From assembly GCF_000725545.1 (NCBI RefSeq), contig NZ_JNZP01000003.1, forward strand, positions 1 through 64,000: a DNA stretch of 64,000 nucleotides, given 5' to 3'. The stretch's first letter is position 1; the number at the start of each line of letters is the position of its first letter. Under the pieces are notes generated by a model. That model saw nothing but the letters and a program-made list of their open reading frames with translations, did no database searches and was not told the DNA's origin. Position numbers and translations under genes: made by a program. This document shows positions 36,514 to 45,848 of the stretch, piece after piece. Source of the stretch: Streptomyces exfoliatus (GTDB taxonomy: Bacteria; Actinomycetota; Actinomycetes; Streptomycetales; Streptomycetaceae).

Positions 36514-39087
36514 CTACTCGCTGGCGATCGCGTTCAGTACGTTCATCCGGCCCGCCCGGAACGCCGGGACCAGCGCCGCGAACAGGCCCACGAAGGCCGA
36601 CCCGACGAAGACCGTCAGGATCGTCGGCCACGGGATCTCCAGGACGCCGAGGCCCTCCAGGGCCAGGAGCTTCTGGGCCGCCGTGCCCCAGCCCATGCCC
36701 AGGCCGAGGCCGAGCAGCGCGCCGAAGAGGGCGATGACCACGGACTCCAGGCGGATCATGCGGCGCAGCTGGCGGCGGGAGAGGCCGATGGCCCGCATGA
36801 GGCCGATCTCGCGGGTGCGCTCGACGACCGAGAGGGCCAGGGTGTTCACGACACCGAGGATCGCGACGACGATCGCGAGGGCGAGGAGCCCGTACACGAT
36901 GTTGAGCAGCTGGCCGACCTGGTTCTTCAGCTCTTCCTTGTAGTCGGCCTGGTTGCTCACCTTGTACTGCGGGTAGGGCGCGAGCGCGTCCTTGAGGGCC
37001 TGGTAGGCCTGGGTCTCCTGGCCGTCCTTCGCGCTGGCGAGGAGGAGCAGGCTCTGCGGGACGCGGTCGGCGGGGAGGTGCTCGGCGAGGGTGGTGATGT
37101 TGATGTACATCGCCCCGTTGTCGACGTTGCCGGTGTCGGCGGTGATCGCCGCGACCTTGAGCTTCGCCTTCTCGCCGCCCTTGAAGGCGAGGGTCAGCAC
37201 GTCGCCGACCTTCACGCCGTGCTCCGACGCGTAGTCGCTGCCGACGGACATCGCGCCGGGGCCGTACGCCTCGGTGAGGGTGCCGGCGGTGACCTCCCGG
37301 CGCAGGTCCTTCACGTACGTCGGCTCGGTGGCCGCCAGGTCGGCCGTCGTGGTCTTTCCGCGCGGGTCGGTGACGGTGGCGTCGACCCACTTGTACTCGG
37401 TGACGTGGTCGAGGCCGGGCGCCTTCTCCAGGGCGGCCTGGGCCTGCGGCACGATCGGCTGCCCGGTGCCGGACTGCACGATGAAGTCGGCGCCGACGGA
37501 CTTGTCGAGTTCGTCGGTGGCCGAGGCGACCATCGAGGAGCCGACGACCGAGAGGCTGGCGACGAGCGCGAGGCCGATCATGAGGGCGGCGCCGGTGGCG
37601 CCGGTGCGGCGCGGGTTGCGGAGCGCGTTGCGCTCGGCCATCCGGCCGACGGGGCCGAAGACCCGCAGGACGACGGCGCCGAGGGCGCGGACGATGCCGC
37701 CCGCGAGGAGCGGGCCGATGACGACGAAGCCGAGGAGGGTGAGGACGACGCCGACGCCGAGCCAGAGGGAGCCGGGGCTGGCTTCGGCGGCGCGGGCCGC
37801 CGTCACGAGGGCGGCCGCTCCGGCGGCGGTGAGGGCGAGGCCGATCGCGCCCCGTACCCGTCCGGCCTTGCCGTCGGCGGGGGTGCCCGCGTCGCGGAGG
37901 GCGGCCATCGGGGAGACCTTCCCGGCGCGGCGGGCGGGGATGTAGGCGGCCAGGACGGTGACGACGACGCCGAGGGCGAGGCCGACGACGGGGGTCGTCC
38001 ACTTCACGGTGAGGTCGCGGGTGGACAGTTCCATGCCCATGGAGGACATGAGTTCCATGAGCCCGACGGCGAGGCCGACGCCGGCCGCGACACCGGCGAT
38101 CGAGCCGACGACGCCGAGGAGTACGGCTTCGACGAGGACGGAACGGTTCACCTGCTTGCGGCTGGAGCCGATGGCCCGCATGAGGCCGATCTCGCGGGTG
38201 CGCTGGGCGACCAGCATGGAGAAGGTGTTGACGATGAGGAAGATGCCGACGAGGAAGGCGAGTCCGGCGAAGCCGAGCATCGCGTACTTCATGACGTCGA
38301 GGAAGCCGGCGACGTCCTCGCGGCCCGCGTCGGCGGCCTCGGCGGCGGTCTGGAGCTTGTAGTCGCCGCCGATCGAGGCGGCGATGTTCTTCTTGAGGGC
38401 GTCGTGCGAGACACCCGGCTTCGCCTCGGCGAGGACCTGCGTGAACAGACCTTCCTTGCCGAGCAGTTCACGCTGCGCGGTGGCGGTGTCGAAGTAGACG
38501 ACGGTGGCGCCGGGGTTGGTGACCTTGAAATCGACGATGCCGGAGATCTTCGCGGTGAAGTCACCGGCGACGGAGATCGTCCGCAGCTCGTCGCCGAGCT
38601 TCAAGCCGTGCTTGTCGGCGGTGGCGCCGTCGACGACGACGTCGGTGGGTCCGCGCGGCTCGTGGCCGGAGACGAGATCCACCGAACGGAGGTCCTCGGG
38701 GCTCCAGTTGCCGGCGATGGTCGGGGCGCCGCCGGTGGGTCCGACGTTCTTGTTCTCGGCGTCGACGACCGTGACGCTGAGGGAGGTGACGTCGCCGTCG
38801 GCGGCCTGGACGCCCTCGGCCTTCCGCACCTGCTCGACGAGCGAGGCGGGGAAGGCCTCGGGGCGGCCGGTCTGCGGGGTCTCGTCGCTCACCGAGCCGT
38901 TCTTCGGGCTGACGGTGACGTCGGAGGCGGTGACGGCGAAGAGCTTGTCGAAGGTCGTGTTCATCGTGTCCGTGAACACGAGGGTCCCGGAGACGAAGGC
39001 GACGGAGAGGAGCACCGCGACGGCCGAGAGCGCCATCCGGCCCTTGTGCGCGAGGAAGTTGCGCAGGGAGGTCTTCAGGACGCTCAT
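36514..39087 (-). CDS. ABC transporter permease, FtsX/MacB-like (second copy)
   Basis: An 857-residue permease, paralogous to the one at 1357-3888 and with the same layout: an N-terminal membrane anchor (VLKTSLRNFLAHKGRMALSAVAVLLSVAFVSGTLVFTDTM), a large outer domain, FtsX helices around RAIGSSRKQVNRSVL, a central membrane block, a second outer domain and a final FtsX block with RAIGLSRRQLRRMIRLE. The ATG overlaps the ATPase stop in ATGA, so expression is coupled. Terminator follows. Two such systems in one 39-kb stretch suggests duplication with divergence of substrate. Substrate unknown. Confidence 0.92.
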   Translation of the reverse strand: MSVLKTSLRNFLAHKGRMALSAVAVLLSVAFVSGTLVFTDTMNTTFDKLFAVTASDVTVSPKNGSVSDETPQTGRPEAFPASLVEQVRKAEGVQAADGDVTSLSVTVVDAENKNVGPTGGAPTIAGNWSPEDLRSVDLVSGHEPRGPTDVVVDGATADKHGLKLGDELRTISVAGDFTAKISGIVDFKVTNPGATVVYFDTATAQRELLGKEGLFTQVLAEAKPGVSHDALKKNIAASIGGDYKLQTAAEAADAGREDVAGFLDVMKYAMLGFAGLAFLVGIFLIVNTFSMLVAQRTREIGLMRAIGSSRKQVNRSVLVEAVLLGVVGSIAGVAAGVGLAVGLMELMSSMGMELSTRDLTVKWTTPVVGLALGVVVTVLAAYIPARRAGKVSPMAALRDAGTPADGKAGRVRGAIGLALTAAGAAALVTAARAAEASPGSLWLGVGVVLTLLGFVVIGPLLAGGIVRALGAVVLRVFGPVGRMAERNALRNPRRTGATGAALMIGLALVASLSVVGSSMVASATDELDKSVGADFIVQSGTGQPIVPQAQAALEKAPGLDHVTEYKWVDATVTDPRGKTTTADLAATEPTYVKDLRREVTAGTLTEAYGPGAMSVGSDYASEHGVKVGDVLTLAFKGGEKAKLKVAAITADTGNVDNGAMYINITTLAEHLPADRVPQSLLLLASAKDGQETQAYQALKDALAPYPQYKVSNQADYKEELKNQVGQLLNIVYGLLALAIVVAILGVVNTLALSVVERTREIGLMRAIGLSRRQLRRMIRLESVVIALFGALLGLGLGMGWGTAAQKLLALEGLGVLEIPWPTILTVFVGSAFVGLFAALVPAFRAGRMNVLNAIASE

Positions 39088-39923
39088 GACGTCCGCCCGC
39101 GCGCGTCGAAGTCCTTCATGCGGTCGAGGACGGCGTCGGCGGTGGGCCGCTCCATCTCGTCGACGATCCGCCCGTCGGCGAGGTAGAGGACCCGGTCCGC
39201 GTAGGAGGCGGCGACCGGGTCGTGGGTGACCATGACGATGGTCTGGCCCAGTTCGTCGACGGAGGTGCGGAGGAAGCCGAGGACCTCGGCGCCGGCCCGC
39301 GAGTCGAGGTTGCCGGTGGGCTCGTCACCGAAGATGATCTCGGGCCGGGCGGCGAGCGCGCGGGCCACGGCGACGCGCTGCTGCTGGCCGCCGGAGAGCT
39401 GGTTCGGCCGGTGCTTGAGGCGGTCGGAGAGGCCGACGGTGTCGACGACCCGGCGCAGCCATTCGGCGTCCGGCTTGCGCCCCGCGATGTCCATGGGGAG
39501 CGTGATGTTCTCGATGGCGTTCAGGGTGGGCAGCAGGTTGAACGCCTGGAAGATGAAGCCGATCCGGTCCCGGCGGAGCTGCGTGAGCTTCTTGTCCTTG
39601 AGCCGGGTGATCTCGGTGTCGTCGAGGAAGATCTCACCGCTGGTGACGGTGTCGAGCCCGGCGAGGCAGTGCATCAGGGTCGACTTGCCCGACCCCGAGG
39701 GGCCCATGATCGCGGTGAACTGCCCACGGGCGATGTCGACGTCGACGGAGTCGAGCGCGACGACCCGGGTCTCCCCGGAGCCGTACGCCTTGACGACCTG
39801 ACGGGCCCGCGCGACGACGGCCGTCCTCCCTCCCGCCGCCCGACCACCGCCCCTCAACGAGGCGCTCCGCGCCGCACCTTCCTCTTCGCCCCCGTGCCTG
39901 GGGTTGGTCACAGCCGTGGTCAC
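39084..39923 (-). CDS. ABC transporter ATP-binding protein (second copy, MacB/LolD-like)
   Basis: A 279-residue nucleotide-binding subunit with GPSGSGKST, LSGGQQQRVAVARAL, IIFGDEPTGNLDSR and VTHDP motifs. It is strongly similar to the 503-1273 ATPase but with a 20-residue longer Gly/Arg-rich N-terminus. The GTG start at 39923 follows AGGAGAAGACC. The 4-bp overlap with the permease makes one translationally coupled unit. Confidence 0.92.
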   Translation of the reverse strand: MTTAVTNPRHGGEEEGAARSASLRGGGRAAGGRTAVVARARQVVKAYGSGETRVVALDSVDVDIARGQFTAIMGPSGSGKSTLMHCLAGLDTVTSGEIFLDDTEITRLKDKKLTQLRRDRIGFIFQAFNLLPTLNAIENITLPMDIAGRKPDAEWLRRVVDTVGLSDRLKHRPNQLSGGQQQRVAVARALAARPEIIFGDEPTGNLDSRAGAEVLGFLRTSVDELGQTIVMVTHDPVAASYADRVLYLADGRIVDEMERPTADAVLDRMKDFDARGRTS

Positions 39924-40124
39924 GGTCTTCTCCTAGGGGTGGAGTGGAGCGGGTGGGTTTGTAAGTTCAAGTTAAGAAGCCGGAGCGCCCCTTCTCGTCC
40001 TCCGCCGGGACGAACGATCCCTGGGCCGTATGGGGGAGAAGCCCCTAGGGGTTCCTCCACCCGGGGTCCGAGTGGCACGCTGTCCGCGAGCATTTAGGTG
40101 TACGAAGAAAGGAAAGGTGTCCCG

Positions 40125-41624
40125 GTGACGGAGCCGTCGACCAGCCGCGCGGAAGCCGACCCGGCCCCGGCGCCCGCCCCCGCACACCGACGCCCCGTGG
40201 TCCTCGCGCTCATGCTCGGCATGGGCCTCGCCGCCCTCGACGGCACGATCGTGGCCACAGCCGTCCCCCAGATCGTCGGCGACCTCGGCGGACTCGCCGT
40301 CTTCTCCTGGCTCTTCGCCGGCTACCTGCTCGCCGTGACCGTCACCCTGCCCGTGTACGGGAAGCTCAGCGACACCTTCGGCCGCAAGCCCGTCCTCATC
40401 GCCGGAGTCGTCCTCTTCCTCATCGGCTCCCTGCTCTGCGCGGCGGCCTGGAGCATGGCCTCCCTCATCGCCTTCCGCGTCGTCCAGGGCCTCGGCGGCG
40501 GCGCACTCCAAGGCACCGTCCAGACCATCGCCGCCGACCTCTACCCCCTGAAGGAACGCCCCAAGATCCAGGCCCGGCTGTCCTCCGTGTGGGCCGCCTC
40601 CTCGGTCGCGGGACCCGCCGCCGGCGGACTCCTCGCCGGCTACGCCGACTGGCGCTGGATCTTCCTGATCAACCTGCCCGTCGGCCTCGTCGCCCTCTGG
40701 CTGATCTGGCGCCACCTGGTCGAACCCGCCCGCACCGCACCCCGCGCGCCCGTACGGATCGACTGGGCCGGAGCCCTCGGCATCTTCGCCACCGGGGCGC
40801 TGCTCATCACCGCGCTCGTCCAGGGCGGCGTCGCCTGGCCCTGGCTCTCCGCGCCCTCCCTCGGCCTCCTCGCCGGAGCGGCCGTCCTCGGCGCCGTCAC
40901 GGTCGTCGTCGAACGCCGCGCCGCCGAACCCATCGTCCCCGGCTGGGTCTGGCGCCGCCGCACGATCGCCGCCGTCAACCTCTCCCTGGGCGCCCTCGGC
41001 CTGCTCATGGTCGCCCCGGCCGTCTTCCTGCCGACGTACGCCCAGTCCGTCCTGGGCCTCGGCCCGATCGCCGCCGGCTTCGTCCTGTCCTCCTGGACCC
41101 TGAGCTGGCCCATCGCGGCGGCGCTCTCCAACCGGCTCTACACCCGCATCGGCTTCCGCCTCACCGCGATCCTGGGCATCTCCCTCGCCCTGGTCCTGCT
41201 CCTTGCGTTCCCGTTCCTGCCGTTCCCCGGCGAACCCTGGCAGCCCACGCTCCTGATGCTGCTGCTCGGCGGCGCCCTCGGGCTCTTCCAACTGCCGCTG
41301 ATCGTCGGCGTCCAGTCGACCGTGCCGTACGAGGAACGCGGCACGACGACGGCCTCGGTCCTCTTCTGCCGCCAGGTCGGCCAGAGCATCGGCGCGGCCC
41401 TCTTCGGCGCGGTCGCGAACGCGGTCCTGGCCGCCCGCCTCGGCGCCGACACCGACCTCGACAGCCTGGCGGGCGCCCTCCACACCACCGACGCCACCCG
41501 CCGGGCCGTCGACGCGGCCGTGGACTACGTGTACCTGGGCGCGGCGGCCGCGGCGGCCCTCGCCCTCCTGGCCCTGCTCACCCTGGCCCCCCGCCGCTTC
41601 CCGGTCCTGAAAGAGGCGGACTAG
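40125..41624 (+). CDS. MFS drug exporter, DHA2/EmrB-QacA type
   Basis: A 499-residue major-facilitator transporter with about 14 predicted transmembrane helices, the DHA2 number. The motif A region GKLSDTFGRKPVLI, motif D1 LDGTIVATAVPQIVGDLGG and motif C-like AGPAAGGLLAGY are present. GTG 40125 has GGAAAGG 8 bases upstream and is preferred over ATG/GTG earlier in frame. It is divergent from the second ABC operon (201 bp between them). Likely proton-driven export of hydrophobic or cationic compounds; a regulator is not adjacent. Confidence 0.9.
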   Translation: MTEPSTSRAEADPAPAPAPAHRRPVVLALMLGMGLAALDGTIVATAVPQIVGDLGGLAVFSWLFAGYLLAVTVTLPVYGKLSDTFGRKPVLIAGVVLFLIGSLLCAAAWSMASLIAFRVVQGLGGGALQGTVQTIAADLYPLKERPKIQARLSSVWAASSVAGPAAGGLLAGYADWRWIFLINLPVGLVALWLIWRHLVEPARTAPRAPVRIDWAGALGIFATGALLITALVQGGVAWPWLSAPSLGLLAGAAVLGAVTVVVERRAAEPIVPGWVWRRRTIAAVNLSLGALGLLMVAPAVFLPTYAQSVLGLGPIAAGFVLSSWTLSWPIAAALSNRLYTRIGFRLTAILGISLALVLLLAFPFLPFPGEPWQPTLLMLLLGGALGLFQLPLIVGVQSTVPYEERGTTTASVLFCRQVGQSIGAALFGAVANAVLAARLGADTDLDSLAGALHTTDATRRAVDAAVDYVYLGAAAAAALALLALLTLAPRRFPVLKEAD

Positions 41625-41743
41625 GACCCGCCTCGGGGATCACGCCGGCTGAGTACGCGCCCGGCCGGAGATGAGCACGCGGACCCATGCCCGTACGGCG
41701 CCTGGACCCGACGATGGAGTCACCCCGTCCCAAGGAGCCGGCC

Positions 41744-42082
41744 TTGCACCCCGACACGTACGCGCGGCTCTACGGCCCCGCCCGCCCGACGCCGTCCCTT
41801 CGCGGAACCGGCGTCGCCGTGGTGGCGGCCCTCCTGTGGGCGGTCGCCCTCCTGCTGCTCTCGGGCCTGGGGTTCCTGGCGCTGTGGGCGGCGGCGGACA
41901 CCGGGCCGACCGACGGGATCCCGCTCCACTGGCTGCCGATCTGCCTCGCCATCACGGCCGTACCGGTCACCCTGCTCCGTACACCCGCCGTCCGCCGCCT
42001 GTCCGTCCCGGCCCGCGCCCTCGTCACCGGTCTCGCGATGTGCTCGATCGCGGTCGGTCTCGTGATCTGGGCGGCGGCCTGA
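41744..42082 (+). CDS. small membrane protein, unknown
   Basis: About 112 residues with three hydrophobic segments: GVAVVAALLWAVALLLLSGL, WLPICLAITAVPVTLL and RALVTGLAMCSIAVGLVIWA. The start is uncertain: a TTG at 41744 has AAGGAG 6 bases upstream, whereas ATG 41714 and 41687 lack a ribosome site. No domain recognised. It lies between the MFS gene and the EACC1-caspase operon and may be unrelated to either. Confidence 0.6.
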   Translation: MHPDTYARLYGPARPTPSLRGTGVAVVAALLWAVALLLLSGLGFLALWAAADTGPTDGIPLHWLPICLAITAVPVTLLRTPAVRRLSVPARALVTGLAMCSIAVGLVIWAAA

Positions 42083-42220
42083 GGCAGGCCCGGCGGACGC
42101 GACGAAGAGGCGCAACAGCGCTCACCCGAGCAGCAGTTCACGGAACCCGCCGTTCCCCGACCGGCCGTGTGCGACGCTCTCACCGAAGGTGCGGACGACA
42201 CGACACGGAGGTGGCGGGGC

Positions 42221-42586
42221 ATGCAGGAGAGCCGGCTGAGCATCGGGGTGGCCGATCCCGAGGACAGCACGGATCTGCGGGACTTCTACCGCTGGCTCGG
42301 CGACGAGGAGGAGGCCCCCGGCACGATCCGGCTCGCCTCGGAGCCGGTGGCGGGCAGCATGAGCGGCGGCCTCGACGTCATCGACGTGGTCCTCACCCAC
42401 GCCGTGGGTCTCGCCAACCTCACCGTGGCGTACGCGACCTGGCGCAAGGCCCGGCGCAGCCGGGCCGCCCTCACCTTCACCCGGGCGTCCGACGGGCTGA
42501 CCGTGACGGTGGAGGAGGGCTCCGAGGAGGCCGTGCAGCAGCTCCTCCGAGCGTTCTCCGAGCCCGGGCGACCGGAAGACGGCTGA
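42221..42586 (+). CDS. effector-associated constant component EACC1-like protein
   Basis: A 121-residue soluble protein matching the EACC1 pattern: an N-terminal strand (ESRLSIGVADPED), the L-x-x-WL element STDLRDFYRWLGDEEEAPGTIRL, a central helix after SGGLDVIDVVLTHAVGLANLTVAYATWRKARR, and a final dG-x-x-V strand (LTFTRASDGLTVTVEEGS). EACC1 proteins are invariant small partners of effectors in actinobacterial conflict systems, especially caspases and STAND ATPases. ATG 42221 has GGAGG 9 bases upstream; a longer GTG start at 42167 lacks one. The caspase gene begins 3 bp after its stop. A role as adaptor or sensor between signal and protease is inference. Confidence 0.78.
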   Translation: MQESRLSIGVADPEDSTDLRDFYRWLGDEEEAPGTIRLASEPVAGSMSGGLDVIDVVLTHAVGLANLTVAYATWRKARRSRAALTFTRASDGLTVTVEEGSEEAVQQLLRAFSEPGRPEDG

Positions 42587-42589
42587 CCC

Positions 42590-45211
42590 GTGGAGCTCCC
42601 CGACCCCCTGGGGTCGTACGCCGTGCTCATCGGCTCGTCGTCCTACGAGTCCCCGGACCTCGAGGACCTGCCGGCGGTCTCCCGCAACCTGGAGGACCTC
42701 GGGCGGCTCCTGGAGGACCCCGGCGTCTGGGGGCTGCCGCCGGACCACGTCACCCGGGTCGCCGAGCCGTCGTCTCCCGCCCAGCTCCTCGACGCCGTAC
42801 GCGAAGCGGCCCGCCGGGCCACCGACACGCTCCTGGTCTACTACGCGGGCCACGGCCTCGTGGGACCGGGAGAGGTCGACGGTCTGCTGCTCGCCCTGCC
42901 CTCGTCCGACCCCGAACGCCCCTACACCTCCGTCGACTTCGCGAACGTGCGGCGGGAAGTGCTGGACGCCGGGCGGAAGGTGAACCGGGTGGTGATCCTG
43001 GACTGCTGCTACAGCGGCCAGGCGATGACCGGGGGCATGAACGGGCCCGTGACGATGGCCGAGCAGGCCCGGATCACGGGCACGTACCTGCTCACGGCCT
43101 GCGGCCCCAACCGATTGGCCGTCGCACCGCCGGACGAACCCCACACCGCCTTCACCGGCGAGCTGATCCGTGCGCTGTCCGGCGGGCTGCCCGGTGCCGG
43201 TCCGCTGATCGGAGCCACGGAACTCTACGAGCACGTGACGGGCGAACTGCGCGCCAAGGGACGACCGATCCCCCAGCAGCGGCTCAGCAACACCGGGCGC
43301 GACCTGGTCCTGGCCCGCAACCGCCATGGCCTGCCCGGCGGGGCCACGCCGGCCGCGCCACCGCCCCCCGCCGCCCGGCCTGCGGTGCCGGACCGGTTCC
43401 GCGTACTGCTGCGGTCCCAGCCCCGGCGCATCGCCGAGTACACGGAGCGGCTGCGATCGACGGAACCGGCCACGGCGGCGGAGCTGCTGGAGCTGGCCGC
43501 CGGGACCCGGCCCGCCCAGGAGGCGGCGGCCCTCGCGCACCTGCTGCGCCGACAGGGGCGCGACCCGGAGGCACGGGCCATGCTGACCACGGTCGGCGCC
43601 CGGCGTTCCCCGGCCGACCTGGTGACCGTGGTCCGGGCGCTGCGGGCGCTGGACGACGGCGAGGACGTCGAGCGGCTCCTGACCACGGTGGCGGGGCGCG
43701 CCCCGGAGGACGTGGCCGCCGTCCTCCGCCCGTTGTACGAGGACGAGGCGGGCGTGGCCGACGCGCTCCTGGCGGCTGCGATCGGCACCCTCGGGACCAC
43801 CGAGGCGGTACTCGGCCTTGCCGGCGCACTGTGGTCGGCGCAGCTCGACGAGCAGGCCACACGGGTTCTGGCGGCGCCTTCCTTCTCGTCACCCCAGGAA
43901 GCGGTCAGGCTCGCCGACGCCCTGCGCTCCATCGGCCGGGTCGACGAGGCCCTCGACCTCTCCCTCCGATGGCTCCCCGCCGTCGCCGAGGACTCCGCGG
44001 GGCTGGTCCGGGTGCTGCGCATCGCGGACGAGGCGGGGCGCACGGCGGCGACGGACGAGCTGCTGCGGGCCGCGGCCGACGCGGCGTCCACGGTGCGCGA
44101 CCTCGCCGGGCTGTGCGACGCCCTGTGGACGGCCGGCATGGGCGACCGCGCCGAACGGCTCCTGACCTTCGTGAGCGGCGAGCTCGACACCGCGGAGGTG
44201 GTGGCGCTCGCCGAGCTGCTGCACGCCGAGGGCCACGACGGGGCCCTGCGGCCCCTCTTCGAGCAGGCGGCCGCCGCCCGCCCCGTCGAGCAGCTTCCCG
44301 CGCTCGTCGACGCCCTGCGCACGATGGGCCGCCCCCTGGACGCCGAGGCGCTGGTGAAGGGCACCGCGGCCCGGCGCTCGGCCGCGAGCGTGGCCGCGCT
44401 GCTGGCCCTGCTCGACACGGACGGCGCCCCCCAGGACTCGGCGCGCGTGCTGGCCGCCGTGGCGGGCGACATCCTGCTGCAGGCCCGGCTCATCAGGTCC
44501 CTGCACACCGTGAGCCGGCCCCGGGACGCCCTGCTCGACCAGCTGTGCGGGACGACGGGGGTGGAGTTCACGGACCTCCTCGCCACGCTGCACGAAGCCG
44601 GCGAGCACGAGGTCGCGGTCCTCGTGCTGCGCAGGCTGGCACAGACCGACCCCGAGCGGGCGGCGCGGCAGCTGCCACGGCTCCGCACGGCGAGGATGCC
44701 GGTCGACCAGAAGGTCCTGCACACGTTCCTGGAGACCTCCGGTCGGCCGATGGAGGGCCTGTCCGCCCCTACGGTCAGAAGCCTCGTCGTCGGCGGCACC
44801 TGGTCGCTCGACCAGGTCGACGTCATCGCCGTCCTGTCCTACGCGGGCCTGACGGCGCAGGTGGAAGAGGTCCTGGAGGAGTACTCGCGGCAGCCGTCGC
44901 CCAACGAGGTGAGGGAACTGCTCCAGATCCTGGAGACCCGGGGCCACAGGAACCACGCCCAAGCCGTCGTGCGCGGGGCCCGGTGGATGTTCCCGGAGCT
45001 GTTCATGGGCTTCGTGCGTTCCCTGCACGAGGCGGGACTGCGGGAACTCGCCCGGTACGCCTTGGAGAACGCCTCCACCCGACTGAGCAACACCCAGCGG
45101 CGGGAGCTCGCCGAGTCACTGGGCGTCCCGGCCCCCGAACTCCCGGCCCCGCCGCCCGACCCGCCTCCGACCGTCGGCCCCCGCCTGCTCGACCGCTTCC
45201 GGCGGCGCTAG
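42590..45211 (+). CDS. caspase-family protease (EACC1-associated type) with long helical repeat region
   Basis: An 873-residue protein. Residues 1-~245 are a caspase/metacaspase (peptidase C14) fold: AVLIGSSSYESPDLEDLPAV, YYAGHG with catalytic His88, VVILDCCYSG with catalytic Cys140 and YLLTACGPN. A proline/alanine linker (~248-268) leads to about 580 residues of degenerate helical repeats of roughly 35 residues, pattern 'L-x-x-AL-x-x-x-GR-x-x-x-A-x-x-LL', resembling TPR/HEAT arrays; a Pro-rich tail ends the protein. No signal peptide or membrane helix. GTG 42590 begins 3 bp after the EACC1 stop. Both catalytic residues are intact, so an inducible cell-suicide or regulatory protease is plausible; the target is unknown. 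Confidence 0.85.
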   Translation: MELPDPLGSYAVLIGSSSYESPDLEDLPAVSRNLEDLGRLLEDPGVWGLPPDHVTRVAEPSSPAQLLDAVREAARRATDTLLVYYAGHGLVGPGEVDGLLLALPSSDPERPYTSVDFANVRREVLDAGRKVNRVVILDCCYSGQAMTGGMNGPVTMAEQARITGTYLLTACGPNRLAVAPPDEPHTAFTGELIRALSGGLPGAGPLIGATELYEHVTGELRAKGRPIPQQRLSNTGRDLVLARNRHGLPGGATPAAPPPPAARPAVPDRFRVLLRSQPRRIAEYTERLRSTEPATAAELLELAAGTRPAQEAAALAHLLRRQGRDPEARAMLTTVGARRSPADLVTVVRALRALDDGEDVERLLTTVAGRAPEDVAAVLRPLYEDEAGVADALLAAAIGTLGTTEAVLGLAGALWSAQLDEQATRVLAAPSFSSPQEAVRLADALRSIGRVDEALDLSLRWLPAVAEDSAGLVRVLRIADEAGRTAATDELLRAAADAASTVRDLAGLCDALWTAGMGDRAERLLTFVSGELDTAEVVALAELLHAEGHDGALRPLFEQAAAARPVEQLPALVDALRTMGRPLDAEALVKGTAARRSAASVAALLALLDTDGAPQDSARVLAAVAGDILLQARLIRSLHTVSRPRDALLDQLCGTTGVEFTDLLATLHEAGEHEVAVLVLRRLAQTDPERAARQLPRLRTARMPVDQKVLHTFLETSGRPMEGLSAPTVRSLVVGGTWSLDQVDVIAVLSYAGLTAQVEEVLEEYSRQPSPNEVRELLQILETRGHRNHAQAVVRGARWMFPELFMGFVRSLHEAGLRELARYALENASTRLSNTQRRELAESLGVPAPELPAPPPDPPPTVGPRLLDRFRRR

Positions 45212-45222
45212 GGTCTGCAGCC

Positions 45223-45774
45223 GTGACTGAGACGACAGTGGACACGTGGCCGGAACCTCCCCTCGCCGGCACCGAGGCGGAAGCCGTCCTCGGCGCCCTC
45301 GACCGCCAGCGGGCCACGCTGGCCTGGAAGTGCTCCGGCCTGGACTCCCCCGGCCTGCGGGCCACGGTCGGCGCATCCACGATCACCCTGGGCGGCCTGC
45401 TCAAGCACCTGGCGCACGTGGAGGACAGCCACTTCGCCCGGCTGTGGCTCAACACTGCGGTCGGCGCCCCCTGGAACAGCGTCGACTGGGAAAGCACTCC
45501 CGACTGGGCCTACCGGTCCGCCGCCGACGACACCCCCGAGCAACTGCTCGCCCTCTGGCGCGAATCGGTCGACCGCTCCCGCGCCATCGTCGCCGAAGCA
45601 CTCGACGCGGGCGGCCTCGACCAACTCGGCGCCTACACCACCCGCAGCGGCGAACGCCCCAACCTCCGCCGCATCCTGCTGGACCTCATCGAGGAGTACG
45701 CCCGCCACGCGGGCCACGCCGACCTCATCCGCGAATCCGTCGACGGCCTCACGGGCGAGGACCCGCCGAGGTGA
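45223..45774 (+). CDS. DinB family (DUF664-like) protein
   Basis: A 183-residue four-helix-bundle protein of the DinB/YfiT-like superfamily, metal-dependent transferases or bacillithiol/mycothiol-related enzymes. LGGLLKHLAHVEDSHF carries the first His ligand; LIEEYARHAGHADLIRE carries the pair of His near the end. GTG 45223 is chosen; TAGGGT at 45209-45214 could be a -10 of a leaderless message. It lies 11 bp after the caspase gene but may have its own promoter. Substrate unknown. Confidence 0.82.
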   Translation: MTETTVDTWPEPPLAGTEAEAVLGALDRQRATLAWKCSGLDSPGLRATVGASTITLGGLLKHLAHVEDSHFARLWLNTAVGAPWNSVDWESTPDWAYRSAADDTPEQLLALWRESVDRSRAIVAEALDAGGLDQLGAYTTRSGERPNLRRILLDLIEEYARHAGHADLIRESVDGLTGEDPPR

Positions 45775-45789
45775 AGGGGCCCCGAACCG

Positions 45790-45826
45790 GAGAGCCCTGC
45801 CGTCCGGTTCGGACGGCAGGGCTCTC
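45790..45826. terminator. strong bidirectional terminator
   Basis: A perfect 17-bp stem, GAGAGCCCTGCCGTCCG (45790-45806) with its complement at 45810-45826 and a 3-base loop, separates the convergent DinB and DUF397 genes. Confidence 0.85.
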
Positions 45827-45848
45827 CCACGTACAAAGGCGGGCTGTA

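Noticed and set aside
32835..36737. 1300-residue plus-strand ORF opposite mfd
   Set aside because: Low-complexity Leu/Val/Arg/Asp composition; exactly antisense to mfd motifs.
41671..45222. Long in-frame upstream extension of the DinB gene
   Set aside because: Overlaps the EACC1 and caspase genes in another frame and has no conserved content before residue MTETTVDTW.
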